From contig NZ_VCQT01000046.1 in assembly GCF_005938655.1 (NCBI RefSeq), positions 330,717 through 394,716 on the forward strand: a stretch of 64,000 bases of DNA, read 5' to 3'. Below the pieces are notes generated by a model. The model saw only the letters and a list, made by a program, of their open reading frames with translations. It ran no database searches and was not told the origin of the DNA. Within the stretch, counting starts at the first letter, position 1. The number at the start of each line of letters is the position of its first letter. Origin of the DNA: Alloalcanivorax gelatiniphagus. Its GTDB lineage: Bacteria > Pseudomonadota > Gammaproteobacteria > Pseudomonadales > Alcanivoracaceae. Position numbers and translations under genes: made by a program. Below are positions 36,685 through 45,832 of the stretch, one piece after another.

Positions 36685-39600
36685 ATGAATAAACAAATAA
36701 ACATTCGGCCGCGGTACGTTTCGTTTGCCCTTTGGGTGTTCGGGCTGATGTTGATCAGTGCGTGCGGCGATGACGAAGGCAAAGTCGTCAATCCATGGCG
36801 CGCTTCGGACACACTGGTGTTCGCTTACCCCTACCCTGGCCAGCAGGAGGTGCCGACGAGCGGCAATGTCGTGCTGCGTTTCTCAACCACACTGAGTGAC
36901 GAGGTGAGCGGCGATGTCGAGGACCGTCTGCGGCTCGCCGACGACGCCGGAAACGCCGTGCCCTTTACCCCCGAAGTGATCGATGGCGGCCGGGGGCTGG
37001 TACTGAAACCACGGACTTCACTGTCGCCCAATACGCATTATCGGCTGAGTGTCAGCGAGGCGGGCCTGGGGCGTATCGACGATACCGTGTTCAAAAATTT
37101 TCAATTTCACACGATGGGCGCCCATGCGGGGTTCGCCGACGCCGTCGGCAGTGACGGCTTTAAGATACTTGGCATCACACCTCTGGATCCCGATCCACTG
37201 CTGGCCGGCATCGAGGATGCCAGAATAAATGATATGAGCACGCTACGCATGGTCTTCAACCGGCCGCTCGACCCGGCCACCACCGTTTATGGCAAGCAGA
37301 TCACGCTTGTCGACGACCAGGGCCAGCTGATCGACGCCTCCGTGCTACTGCAGGGGCGCTATTTGATACTGGATCCGCGCCAGGACCTGGACTCGGTGGA
37401 ATACACGTTAGCATTATCGGGGCTCCGCAGTCGTGATGGTTCTCTACTTCCGGAAGTCGAACGCCAGTTCACACCCATGGGCACACAGCCGCGCGAAACC
37501 ACGGTCATCAAGGTCGGTTCCCTAGGCGAGCAACAGCCGGACCTGCAATCCCAGCTGACGGGAAGACCGGTCAATCAGGTGCCATTGGACAGCTTTATCA
37601 TCGGTGACAGCGCCGTTACCGAACTGACGGGCTCGCTGGCCGCGGACCTGGGCTTTGTCCCAGACTTTGCCGATGCCGTCCCCCTCCGGGTGCCGGCCGG
37701 CACGGTACTGCGAGGCGCGCCGGTCGATGTCAACATTCTGGGGGAAATCCCCGCCGGTATCGATACCGGCGACCTGCAAATTACCCTTCTCAGTGACGCC
37801 AACGGCTATCTGATTCCCAATCCCTTCAGTACCGAGGCGACGGCGCCTCGCTATGCACTGCTGAGAATGGATGCGGCCATGACCGCGGAGGGAACCATCG
37901 CCAATGCCGCCCTCAGTCAGAATCTGCTCAATATCCAGGTCGTCGGTCTCGCCATTGTCGAGGATGGCAAGCTGGTGCTGGATGCGATCTCCGTGGTCGA
38001 CCCCGACATTCTCGGCCTTGAAAAGGCTGGTGCCCAATTATCTTTCCGCATGGAGTCCTTCGCCGGGCAGCGAAACCCGCCAATGCCTGAGCCGGATCTA
38101 CGCCCTCTGGAATTACAATCCTGGTCGCCGGGTGAGGACTTCCAGGCCAACACACGCCCGGGGGATCCGGTCATTCTGAACTTTAACAAGGCGATTGATC
38201 CCGCGTCGGCGTTTCTTGATGGCGCTATCAACGTCCAGGTTAACGGCACTTCGCTACCACCTGAAAACGTCTCGATGCGTGTCGACGGCGCCACCGTCAT
38301 CCTCGAAGGCACCGGAATCGTGGAGCACAACCAGGACGTCGAAATCATACTGACCAGCCAGCTACGGGACACGGCGGGCAACCCTCTGAGCAAGGATTAC
38401 ACCCTTGATATGCGCCTTGACGATCTGTTTTTGCCGAATGACAACCGCGACAGCCTTCGTGCGCCCTTGGTAGCCGCTGTTTTCCCCGGATACCCCTGTG
38501 CTCTGACCGACGCCCGGCTAATCGGTGAAAGATCACAATGGCGTAACGGACGCTGCCAGGGCGGCCAGGGAAGCGACCCCCTGTTCCCCGTGGTCGGGCT
38601 TTTTCGAGAGTACCCTATACGGGTCATCTTCAACCGCCGTATAGATCCGGCAACAGTCAACGGCGACACTTTTTTCGTCGAGCGTCGCGATGCCGGTGGG
38701 GATTGGCAACCGGTGCCGGGCCACCTCGACGTGCTGGCGCAACGGGTTGAGTTTTTCCCTGACAGCCCTTGGCGAGACGGTCAGCTATATCGCTATACGT
38801 TGCGCTCGGAGCCCACCAGTCCCGACTGCGGAAACAACGCCATCTGCACACTGGACGGTGCTGCCTTGCAAACACGCCAACTGTCACAGAGCAGCGACAC
38901 GGCTCCAGCGCCGCGCGAGGGAGGTCCCGATATGGTAAACCACTTTGTCGTGACCGGTGACGATCAGCGTTATACCCTCGTATCCCTGCGTTCCCTACCG
39001 ACGGTCGACGTAAATGCCAATCTACAGGTCGACAATTCAGAACAAGGTGCCACCGACGACAATGGTGTCATCAAGGCGCCCGCCAACCACCTGCGGTTGG
39101 AGCTGCGGGACACCGGGGGCGTGATTACCAACGCCAACCTGGGCTGCTCAATTGGCGAGGACTGTCCGGAGAAACGCTTCGCGTTCGTCAGTACCGGCGC
39201 GTTGCAGGCCGGCCCCCGGGAATACGACTCCGCCGTCTCCATCAACCGTAGACTGATTGACGATAACCCGGACACGGATGATCGGACCACGGGCGCTGTT
39301 CGTGTTTCCGTCTTTCCAACTACGCTGACCACCACGGAGGTCTTTCTCGAAGCCAGAGCGTTAGGCCTCATCACCATTGGTCTCGAGACAGGTCCCTTGG
39401 TTCTGCGTTTACTACCCGAGGGCGATTCACCGTTTATTGAAGGCTACATCACCGAGACAGAGGACGGTCCCTGGTTCAGCACCACCTTCGACCTGTTGAT
39501 AGACGCGCCTGAACTGGAACCCAGGCTGATTATTGAACTTGGGCACGATATTCGCAGCAAACGGGTTAACAACGTCACTCTCGAAGGACCGCTTCGGTTC

Positions 39601-39762
39601 GTCGACGATGGCAGACTGATACTCAAGGTCTCCAATCCCGACCCGCTGACCATTCCCGCCAACATCGACCTGATCGGCATCGGTCTGGCGTCGGTTGAAC
39701 TTGAAGCACCTCCCTTGGGAGTGGACCTGACCTTCACGTTCCTTCCGGTGAAGGATTTTTAA
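36685..39762 (+). CDS. Large outer-membrane lipoprotein with Ig-like (SbsA/Big_5) domains
   Basis: A 1025-residue predicted lipoprotein. The signal peptide ends in the lipobox ISAC with Cys27 followed by GDD, so no Asp at +2 and outer-membrane sorting is likely. Repeated Ig-like folds of the SbsA/Big_5 type are seen at about 40-130 (PYPGQQEVPTSGNVVLRFS...), 170-260 (STLRMVFNRPLDPATTVYG) and 465-580 (PGDPVILNFNKAIDPASAF), with a fourth Big_5-like stretch near 630-700 (YPIRVIFNRRIDPATV). Four Cys near 715-770 may form disulfides. Function unknown. It follows the FadL-like gene by 35 bp, with GGAGAG before ATG, and may assist hydrocarbon binding or barrel assembly. Confidence 0.82.
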   Translation: MNKQINIRPRYVSFALWVFGLMLISACGDDEGKVVNPWRASDTLVFAYPYPGQQEVPTSGNVVLRFSTTLSDEVSGDVEDRLRLADDAGNAVPFTPEVIDGGRGLVLKPRTSLSPNTHYRLSVSEAGLGRIDDTVFKNFQFHTMGAHAGFADAVGSDGFKILGITPLDPDPLLAGIEDARINDMSTLRMVFNRPLDPATTVYGKQITLVDDQGQLIDASVLLQGRYLILDPRQDLDSVEYTLALSGLRSRDGSLLPEVERQFTPMGTQPRETTVIKVGSLGEQQPDLQSQLTGRPVNQVPLDSFIIGDSAVTELTGSLAADLGFVPDFADAVPLRVPAGTVLRGAPVDVNILGEIPAGIDTGDLQITLLSDANGYLIPNPFSTEATAPRYALLRMDAAMTAEGTIANAALSQNLLNIQVVGLAIVEDGKLVLDAISVVDPDILGLEKAGAQLSFRMESFAGQRNPPMPEPDLRPLELQSWSPGEDFQANTRPGDPVILNFNKAIDPASAFLDGAINVQVNGTSLPPENVSMRVDGATVILEGTGIVEHNQDVEIILTSQLRDTAGNPLSKDYTLDMRLDDLFLPNDNRDSLRAPLVAAVFPGYPCALTDARLIGERSQWRNGRCQGGQGSDPLFPVVGLFREYPIRVIFNRRIDPATVNGDTFFVERRDAGGDWQPVPGHLDVLAQRVEFFPDSPWRDGQLYRYTLRSEPTSPDCGNNAICTLDGAALQTRQLSQSSDTAPAPREGGPDMVNHFVVTGDDQRYTLVSLRSLPTVDVNANLQVDNSEQGATDDNGVIKAPANHLRLELRDTGGVITNANLGCSIGEDCPEKRFAFVSTGALQAGPREYDSAVSINRRLIDDNPDTDDRTTGAVRVSVFPTTLTTTEVFLEARALGLITIGLETGPLVLRLLPEGDSPFIEGYITETEDGPWFSTTFDLLIDAPELEPRLIIELGHDIRSKRVNNVTLEGPLRFVDDGRLILKVSNPDPLTIPANIDLIGIGLASVELEAPPLGVDLTFTFLPVKDF

Positions 39763-39813
39763 CGTGTTATACCCCGGCCGTTACAAACTGATCTGAAAGG
39801 GGCTGGAGAAGCA

Positions 39814-39857
39814 TTGCCGTTGATATATTCAATCTGTAATATTGGTTGGACGACCAA
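39814..39857 (+). promoter_or_regulatory. Promoter and operator of the AlmA operon
   Basis: TTGCCG (39814-39819), a 17-bp spacer and TAATAT (39837-39842) form a sigma-70 promoter. The inverted repeat TTGGTTGGACGACCAA (39842-39857) follows at once and covers the expected transcription start, an arrangement typical of repression. It agrees with the 52671 site at 12 of 16 positions. The first start codon is 24 bp further on. Confidence 0.7.
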
Positions 39858-39880
39858 ATGTATTGCCGGAAGAGTTGACT

Positions 39881-40846
39881 ATGACTGACTCTCAGACGAC
39901 GACATCGTCCGCGCATTGCGGCCTTCGACGCAGTGTTCGGGTGCGATTCACTGGCAGTGAGGGGTTGAATCTGTGGGCCAGCCGCCATGGTGAAGACACG
40001 GCGCCCCCCGTATTGCTCCTGCACGGCGGCGGGCAGACCCGCCATGCCTGGTCCGACACGGCGATCGCACTGGCCGATGCCGGCTACTGCGCGTTTAGCC
40101 TGGACGCACGAGGCCACGGCGAAAGCGACTGGTCTCGAGAAGGCGACTACAGTGCCCGAGCCCTTGCAGCGGACCTCAGCGCGGTGATTCGCTCGCTACC
40201 GGCCCGGCCGGTTATCGTCGGCGCGTCCATGGGTGGCCTGACCGCTTTGCTCACGCTTGGCGAAGACACCTCCCTGGATTGCGAGGCACTGGTACTGGTC
40301 GACGTGGCGCCAAGATTGGAACCTCGGGGCGTCCGCCGGATCATCGAATTCATGCGTCATCATCAGGACGGATTCGAGACGCTGGAGCAGGTACGCGATG
40401 CTATCACCGCCTACAACCCGCGCCGCCCGCCATCAAAAGACCTCTCCGGGCTACGCAAAAACCTGCGTCAACACGGTAATGGCCGGTTTTACTGGCACTG
40501 GGACCCAGCTTTTCTCAACCATGCGAACGCGCCAACCAAAGCCGGGAGCATGTTCGACCGAGCAAGGCTGGAGCTGGCGGCCCGCCAGTTGGACGTACCG
40601 GTGCTTTTGATACGTGGCTACTACAGCGATGTTCTTAGTGACCGGGGCGCAACAGAGCTGCTCACTCTAATACCAGAGGCACGTTATGTCGTTCTGAAAC
40701 AGGCCGGCCATATGGTCGCGGGAGACCGTAACAGTGTTTTTACCGAGGCGGTACTGCAATTTCTGAAAGAACGGCCAGCCGCCACTGAGCCGGAATCGTG
40801 CCGCACTGCCACTACGGAGCAACACCATGAAACACCCTTATCTTGA
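39881..40846 (+). CDS. Alpha/beta hydrolase (module B)
   Basis: A 321-residue alpha/beta hydrolase. The oxyanion region LLHGGGQTRHAW, the nucleophile in VGASMGGLTALL, and the C-terminal His in KQAGHMVAGDR are visible. ATG 39881 follows CCGGAAGAG; the TTG start further up would lie inside the operator. Upstream of AlmA with a 20-bp overlap, it may hydrolyse esters made by the monooxygenase. It belongs to a different subgroup from the HSL-type esterase of module A. Confidence 0.88.
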   Translation: MTDSQTTTSSAHCGLRRSVRVRFTGSEGLNLWASRHGEDTAPPVLLLHGGGQTRHAWSDTAIALADAGYCAFSLDARGHGESDWSREGDYSARALAADLSAVIRSLPARPVIVGASMGGLTALLTLGEDTSLDCEALVLVDVAPRLEPRGVRRIIEFMRHHQDGFETLEQVRDAITAYNPRRPPSKDLSGLRKNLRQHGNGRFYWHWDPAFLNHANAPTKAGSMFDRARLELAARQLDVPVLLIRGYYSDVLSDRGATELLTLIPEARYVVLKQAGHMVAGDRNSVFTEAVLQFLKERPAATEPESCRTATTEQHHETPLS

Positions 40847-42329
40847 TGTTCTGATCGTCGGTGCGGGCCTGTCGGGAATTGGCGCGGCGTGTCACTTAAA
40901 GGAAAAATGCCCCAACGTCCGTTTTGGAATCGTTGAACGACGCAAACGGATCGGAGGCACCTGGGATTTATTCCGCTATCCCGGCATCCGCTCCGATTCC
41001 GACATGTTTACCCTGGGTTATAACTTTCGGCCCTGGACCGATACCAAGATGCTTGCCGACGGCCCTTCTATCCGTCGGTATATTGACGACACCGCACGCG
41101 AATACGATGTGAAACGCCGAATCCAGTTCGGTCTGAAAGTGATCTCGCAATCCTGGCATAGCGAAAAAAAACACTGGATCGTCAAAGCCATCGACGAAGC
41201 AACCGATGAAGAGCACCAGTTCAGCACCGGCTTTGTATTCCATTGCACCGGATACTACAAATACGACTCCGGCTACACACCGGAGATTCCGGGGATCAAC
41301 CAATTCCGCGGTGACGTAATCCATCCGCAACACTGGCCGGAAAACTACGATTACACTGGCAAACGGGTGGTGGTTATTGGCAGTGGCGCCACTGCCGTGA
41401 CGCTGGTTCCGGCTATGGCCGACAAGGCGGATCATGTAGTGATGCTGCAGCGCTCGCCCACCTATGTAGCCACCGTGCCGGAGCAGGATCTGATATCCAG
41501 GAACCTGCGCCGCATTCTGCCGGAGATGGCCGTTTACCGGCTGGCCCGGACCCGCAATATTCTGTTGCAAAGAGCGGTATATCGACTTTCTCTGAGTAAG
41601 CCCAAGGCGATGCGACGCCTGCTTTTGGCGACAGCGCGCCGGCAGCTCGGCCCGGAGGTCGATATGCGGCATTTCCAACCCCATTACAATCCCTGGGAAG
41701 AACGCATGTGCGCCGTTCCCAAGGGTGATCTCTTCAAGGTTATCCGCGAAGGCCAGGCCTCCGTGGTCACCGACCACATCGAAGCGGTCACCGAAACCGG
41801 GATCCAATTGAAGTCCGGCGCTCATATCGACGCTGATGTTCTGATCACAGCCACTGGCCTTGATTTGCAGCTATTCGGTGGCGCGAGGTTGGAAGTCAAC
41901 GGCCGTGAGGTTCATGTGGCGGACGCCCTGATGTACAAGGGACTGATGCTCGAAGGGGTACCAAATATGGCCCTGGTGTTCGGTTACACCAACGCTTCTT
42001 GGACGCTGAAGGCCGACATCGCCTCTGAATTCGTCTGCCGCCTCCTGAATCACATGCGCGATATTGGCGCCCGGGTGGTCACACCCGTCGATGGACAAGG
42101 GAGCAAGACCCAGATGAACTTTCTTAATTTACGTTCCGGATATGTTCTTCGCGCCAACGACCGCCTCCCTCGTCAGGGCAGCAGGACCCCCTGGCAGAAT
42201 CTTGATGACTATTTGCGTGACCTGCCCGCATTACGCTATGGCAATCTCGAGGATGGCCACCTTCGTTTTGAGGGAAGTAGCATCAAGCGCGGAAGGAACA
42301 GCGTATTTCGCAAGTTACTGAGTGCCTGA
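40827..42329 (+). CDS. almA: AlmA-type long-chain alkane flavin monooxygenase
   Basis: A 500-residue class B flavin monooxygenase with strong similarity to AlmA of Acinetobacter and Alcanivorax as I remember it (ERRKRIGGTWDLFRYPGIRSDSD, GYYKYDSGY, FGYTNASWTLKADIA). FAD fold GAGLSG (12-17), NADPH fold GSGATA (185-190). The Baeyer-Villiger fingerprint appears in a variant form, FRGDVIHPQHWP (160-171), with HP in place of HT. AlmA is required for growth on very long alkanes in those bacteria; its exact chemistry is debated. It is encoded with a hydrolase, an SDR and a PF10118 protein. Confidence 0.93.
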   Translation: MKHPYLDVLIVGAGLSGIGAACHLKEKCPNVRFGIVERRKRIGGTWDLFRYPGIRSDSDMFTLGYNFRPWTDTKMLADGPSIRRYIDDTAREYDVKRRIQFGLKVISQSWHSEKKHWIVKAIDEATDEEHQFSTGFVFHCTGYYKYDSGYTPEIPGINQFRGDVIHPQHWPENYDYTGKRVVVIGSGATAVTLVPAMADKADHVVMLQRSPTYVATVPEQDLISRNLRRILPEMAVYRLARTRNILLQRAVYRLSLSKPKAMRRLLLATARRQLGPEVDMRHFQPHYNPWEERMCAVPKGDLFKVIREGQASVVTDHIEAVTETGIQLKSGAHIDADVLITATGLDLQLFGGARLEVNGREVHVADALMYKGLMLEGVPNMALVFGYTNASWTLKADIASEFVCRLLNHMRDIGARVVTPVDGQGSKTQMNFLNLRSGYVLRANDRLPRQGSRTPWQNLDDYLRDLPALRYGNLEDGHLRFEGSSIKRGRNSVFRKLLSA

Positions 42330-42353
42330 TCCGCCTACCTGTTGGAGCATATT

Positions 42354-43217
42354 ATGAAACGTTTTTACGGGAAAGTCGCTGCGATTACTGGTGCCGGTTC
42401 AGGCATAGGTCGAGCGACCGCCATGCTGCTGGCTAAAAAAGGCTGCCATTTGGCTCTGTCGGATATTGACGAAAACAGTCTAAAAGACATCGCCATCGAC
42501 CTGCGCGACTACCCGGTCAGAGTCACCACCCATGTTGTTAATGTAAGCCGAAGGAATGAGGTCTATCGGTATGCGGATCAATGTGTCAAGGAGCACGGAC
42601 AGGTTAACTTGATAATGAACAATGCCGGCGTTGGACTCGGAGAAACCGTCGATGCCATGAGCTATGACAACTTCGAATGGCTTATGAACATTAACTTCTG
42701 GGGGGTGGTATACGGAACCAAGGCCTTTCTGCCTTACCTCAAGCAATCCGGCGACGGCCACGTGATAAACATCTCGAGTATCTTTGGCATCATTGGAGTC
42801 CCCACCCAATCAGCCTATAACGCCGCGAAATTCGCTGTTCGAGGGTTCACCGAGTCGCTGCGCGAAGAACTGGACATTGAGCGAAGCTGTGTCAGTGCAA
42901 CCTGCGTGCACCCGGGCGGCGTCAAGACCAACATTGCGCGTAATAGCCGAATGGGTGATATGGGGAACATAGCCCCGGGCAGCAAGGAGGAAATTACGGA
43001 ACTTTTCGATCGCATCGCCCGGTCCACGCCGGAACAGGCAGCCAACGCTATCCTCCACGCGGTTCGCAAGAACCGGCGTCGCGTGTTGATAGGTAATGAC
43101 GCAACGATACTGGACGCCGGCCAACGCCTGATGCCGGCGGGCTATCAGCGGCCCCTCGAAGCGCTCTTTCGAATGCGACAGGGGCGGCAAAAAATGTCTA
43201 GTCAATCATCGCAATAA
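42354..43217 (+). CDS. Short-chain dehydrogenase/reductase (module B)
   Basis: A 287-residue classical SDR. Motifs: TGAGSGIGRAT, NNAGVGLGETVDAMSYDNF, Ser in NISSIFGIIGVPTQ and YNAAKFAV. SDIDEN after strand 2 favours NAD(H). ATG 42354 has GGAG five bases upstream; the upstream TTG is rejected. Probably oxidises a hydroxylated intermediate or reduces an aldehyde next to AlmA. It resembles the module A SDR at 16508 in the same kind of neighbourhood. Confidence 0.9.
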   Translation: MKRFYGKVAAITGAGSGIGRATAMLLAKKGCHLALSDIDENSLKDIAIDLRDYPVRVTTHVVNVSRRNEVYRYADQCVKEHGQVNLIMNNAGVGLGETVDAMSYDNFEWLMNINFWGVVYGTKAFLPYLKQSGDGHVINISSIFGIIGVPTQSAYNAAKFAVRGFTESLREELDIERSCVSATCVHPGGVKTNIARNSRMGDMGNIAPGSKEEITELFDRIARSTPEQAANAILHAVRKNRRRVLIGNDATILDAGQRLMPAGYQRPLEALFRMRQGRQKMSSQSSQ

Positions 43218-43249
43218 GCAGGATCAAACTTCAAAAAGAGGGCCGAGTC

Positions 43250-44161
43250 ATGGGTTTAAAGAAGAGAACTAGTGCAAAGACGTCCAATGTCCTGAACGGT
43301 GCGTCAGTGGGCATCCCTCCCCGTCACATAGACTTCCAGTTTCCGGACACAACACCAAAGTACTTCTATGCGGACAACGCTACGGCAACCACATTCTTTG
43401 CCATGCTGTCGGGGTTCTTTCCACCCGGCGAGCGCTACTTCATGGATTCGGTGCGTTATTTTCGAAGCCATGTCACCGACACGCAGCAGCGAGCGGCCAT
43501 TTCCGGATTCATGGGGCAAGAAGCCATTCATGGTCGCGAGCATGACCGCCTTAACGAATTGCTTGCCGAGAGGGGCTTCGACATGGACACTCCGGACCGC
43601 TTCGTAAAATTCGGCCTCCGCATTCTGAAAATGTTACCGAAGAGAACCCAGCTTGCCGCCACTACTTTCATGGAACATTTTACCGCCTTGCTTGCGGAGC
43701 AGCTATTGGAAGACGAGACGTTTCAAAGTCTGGCCGACCCGGAGATGATAAAGATATGGCAATGGCATGCTCTTGAGGAGCTTGAACACAAATCTGTTGC
43801 TTATAACGTTTACGAAATCATCGGCAATAGTCACGGTGAGCGGATCGCAGCGACGGCGGCATCCCTGGTTGTGCTCTTGCCGATGTTGGGGATCACTTGG
43901 GCATGGATGCTCGCCAAGGACGGGAAGCTGGGCAGCGTCAAGGACAATGCCATTGGATTGAACGTACTGTTCGGTCCAAAGGGATTTGTCTCCGGGATTA
44001 TGCGCCGCCTTCCGGAGTTCGTTGATCGACGTTACCATCCTGACAATCACGACACGCGGGCACTGGAAGATACGTGGCGACAACGCCTGTTCGCTGAAAA
44101 TGGATCACTATACCGAGCTTACAGAAACCGTCCCGACAGCGACCAAGTCAAGATGGCCTAA
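43250..44161 (+). CDS. PF10118 'metal-dependent hydrolase' protein, copy B
   Basis: A 303-residue paralogue of the proteins at 15579 and 51748. The putative metal ligands are conserved: E61 (PGERY), E91 and H94 (QEAIH), H98, E142 (MEHFTA), E177 and H180 (EELEH), spacing 30-3-48-35-3. A hydrophobic stretch at about 205-220 (ATAASLVVLLPMLGITWAWM) may touch the membrane, as in the other copies. It is the last gene of the AlmA operon, with GAGGG before ATG. Confidence 0.85.
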   Translation: MGLKKRTSAKTSNVLNGASVGIPPRHIDFQFPDTTPKYFYADNATATTFFAMLSGFFPPGERYFMDSVRYFRSHVTDTQQRAAISGFMGQEAIHGREHDRLNELLAERGFDMDTPDRFVKFGLRILKMLPKRTQLAATTFMEHFTALLAEQLLEDETFQSLADPEMIKIWQWHALEELEHKSVAYNVYEIIGNSHGERIAATAASLVVLLPMLGITWAWMLAKDGKLGSVKDNAIGLNVLFGPKGFVSGIMRRLPEFVDRRYHPDNHDTRALEDTWRQRLFAENGSLYRAYRNRPDSDQVKMA

Positions 44162-44193
44162 TATCCGAATTCCGCCGCCCCAAAAGACCTGGG

Positions 44194-44233
44194 GACGACA
44201 TTAGCACTACCGTTTGGTGGCGCTAATGTCGTC
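44194..44233. terminator. Bidirectional terminator hairpin between convergent operons
   Basis: A perfect 12-bp inverted repeat, GACGACATTAGC (44194-44205) and GCTAATGTCGTC (44222-44233), lies between the rightward PF10118 gene and the leftward GMC gene, ending right against the GMC stop codon. On the minus strand a CTTTT follows some bases later. It should end both operons. Confidence 0.65.
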
Positions 44234-45832
44234 TCATCGTTGATCCTGAATGATATAACCAGCCGCTTTCTCGCCGATCATCATGCTTGCCGCGTTAGTG
44301 TTGCCACTGATCAAAGAAGGCATGACGGACGCATCAGCAACGCGCAATCCTAACACGCCCCTGACTCTTAACCGATCATCCACTACGGCCAGATCATCCA
44401 CCCCCATACGGCAAGTGCCCACCGGATGATAAATAGTTTCAGCGCGCTGCCTGATATCGTCCTCAATTTGGGTATCGGTTACCACATCGCTCGCCGGTAG
44501 ATCTTCTCCTCCAAAAACCTCGGCGAAAGCTTTTGTCTGGAACACCCGCCGAGCCAGTTTGACGCCCTCTCTCAGGACGCCAAGATCGTCAGCATCGGAA
44601 AGATAACAGGGATCGATGAGCGGGGCGCTGAGAGGGTTGCTATCGGCGAGACGAATCCAACCGCGGCTTTTAGGCCGCAACTGGCATACATGAATGGTGC
44701 AGCCAAAGCCTGACGTGAATTCCCTGCCATGATCGCGCAAAAATGCGGGCAGAAAATGCATCTGCACATCCGGGCGCGTCCCTTCGCCGACATTAATAAA
44801 CGCCCCCGCCTCAGCCGCATTGCTGGCTAGAAAGCCGCGCCGATGGCGGAAGTACTGATAGAACGCTCGCATCAAACGCGGTAGAAAGTAAGGGGAGAAG
44901 CCAATTGACTGTTTGCTACGATCGTGAATCGAAATAGTCATATCCAGATGGTCTTGAAGATTACACCCCACCTCTGGACAGTCCACCAGACAATCAACGC
45001 CAACACTTTGTAAATGGTCACGGTCACCAATGCCTGAAAGCATCAGCAAATGGGGCGAGTTGATTGCCCCACCCGAAAGTACGACTTCCCGATTTGCCCG
45101 AACGGTGTGAGATGAGCCGGCCGTATCGCTATACTCGACGGCTACCGCACGTCCATTTTCGATCACTACCCGGGAAACCATTGCATTAGTCAGAATGGTC
45201 AAATTACCGCGGCTCCTCGCCGGATCGAGAAACGCCCTCGCGGCGCTCCAGCGTCGCCCATCTTTTTGCGTCACTTGGAATTGGCCGAAGCCGCGCTGCG
45301 ATTCACCGTTGAAATCATCGTTACGCTTTTCGCCTAGTTCTTCCCCGGCGCGAATGAACAACTCAGTCAGCGGATTAGGATCCCTGACCCGAGTGACGTT
45401 CAGCGGTCCTCCGTTACCGTGCCAGGCGTCCGGCGGATACTCCTCATTGTGCTCATGCGCGTTGAAGATGGGCCGGACATCATCCCACCCCCAACCCTTC
45501 AGCCCGCTGTCCCGCCAGGCATCGTAATCCTCAGGTTGTCCACGAATATAAACCATGGCGTTGATTGAGCTACTGCCACCGAGAGTTTTTCCACGGGGCC
45601 AATAGAGCTGCCTACTGTCAAGCGCTCGTTGAGCCACTGTTTGATAACCCCAGTTACGCTTGCCCTCCCTGATCAAACCGATCACCCCGAACGGCACGTT
45701 CACAAACCCGCTGTTGTCGTGCGGACCCGCCTCCAGCAAGCAAACAGAGAATCGGCCGGACTCGCTTAGTCGGTTGGCCAGGACACAACCGGCGGATCCC
45801 GCTCCGACTACGATGAAATCATATTCATCCAC
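44234..45832 (-). CDS. GMC-family alcohol dehydrogenase (AlkJ/choline dehydrogenase-like), second copy
   Basis: A 532-residue FAD-dependent GMC oxidoreductase. FAD fold EYDFIVVGAGSAGCVLANRLSE, signature GGSSSINAMVYIRGQ, and the C-terminal YHPVGTCRMG and SGNTNAASMMIGEKAA are present. The start is taken as GTG 45832 with AGGAG 7 nt upstream; an ATG at 45883 inside the previous gene is less likely. It shares its plan with the CYP153-linked GMC protein at 10786 and probably oxidises another alcohol. Last gene of the leftward nine-gene operon; overlaps the dehydrogenase gene by 8 bp. Confidence 0.91.
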   Translation of the reverse strand: MDEYDFIVVGAGSAGCVLANRLSESGRFSVCLLEAGPHDNSGFVNVPFGVIGLIREGKRNWGYQTVAQRALDSRQLYWPRGKTLGGSSSINAMVYIRGQPEDYDAWRDSGLKGWGWDDVRPIFNAHEHNEEYPPDAWHGNGGPLNVTRVRDPNPLTELFIRAGEELGEKRNDDFNGESQRGFGQFQVTQKDGRRWSAARAFLDPARSRGNLTILTNAMVSRVVIENGRAVAVEYSDTAGSSHTVRANREVVLSGGAINSPHLLMLSGIGDRDHLQSVGVDCLVDCPEVGCNLQDHLDMTISIHDRSKQSIGFSPYFLPRLMRAFYQYFRHRRGFLASNAAEAGAFINVGEGTRPDVQMHFLPAFLRDHGREFTSGFGCTIHVCQLRPKSRGWIRLADSNPLSAPLIDPCYLSDADDLGVLREGVKLARRVFQTKAFAEVFGGEDLPASDVVTDTQIEDDIRQRAETIYHPVGTCRMGVDDLAVVDDRLRVRGVLGLRVADASVMPSLISGNTNAASMMIGEKAAGYIIQDQR

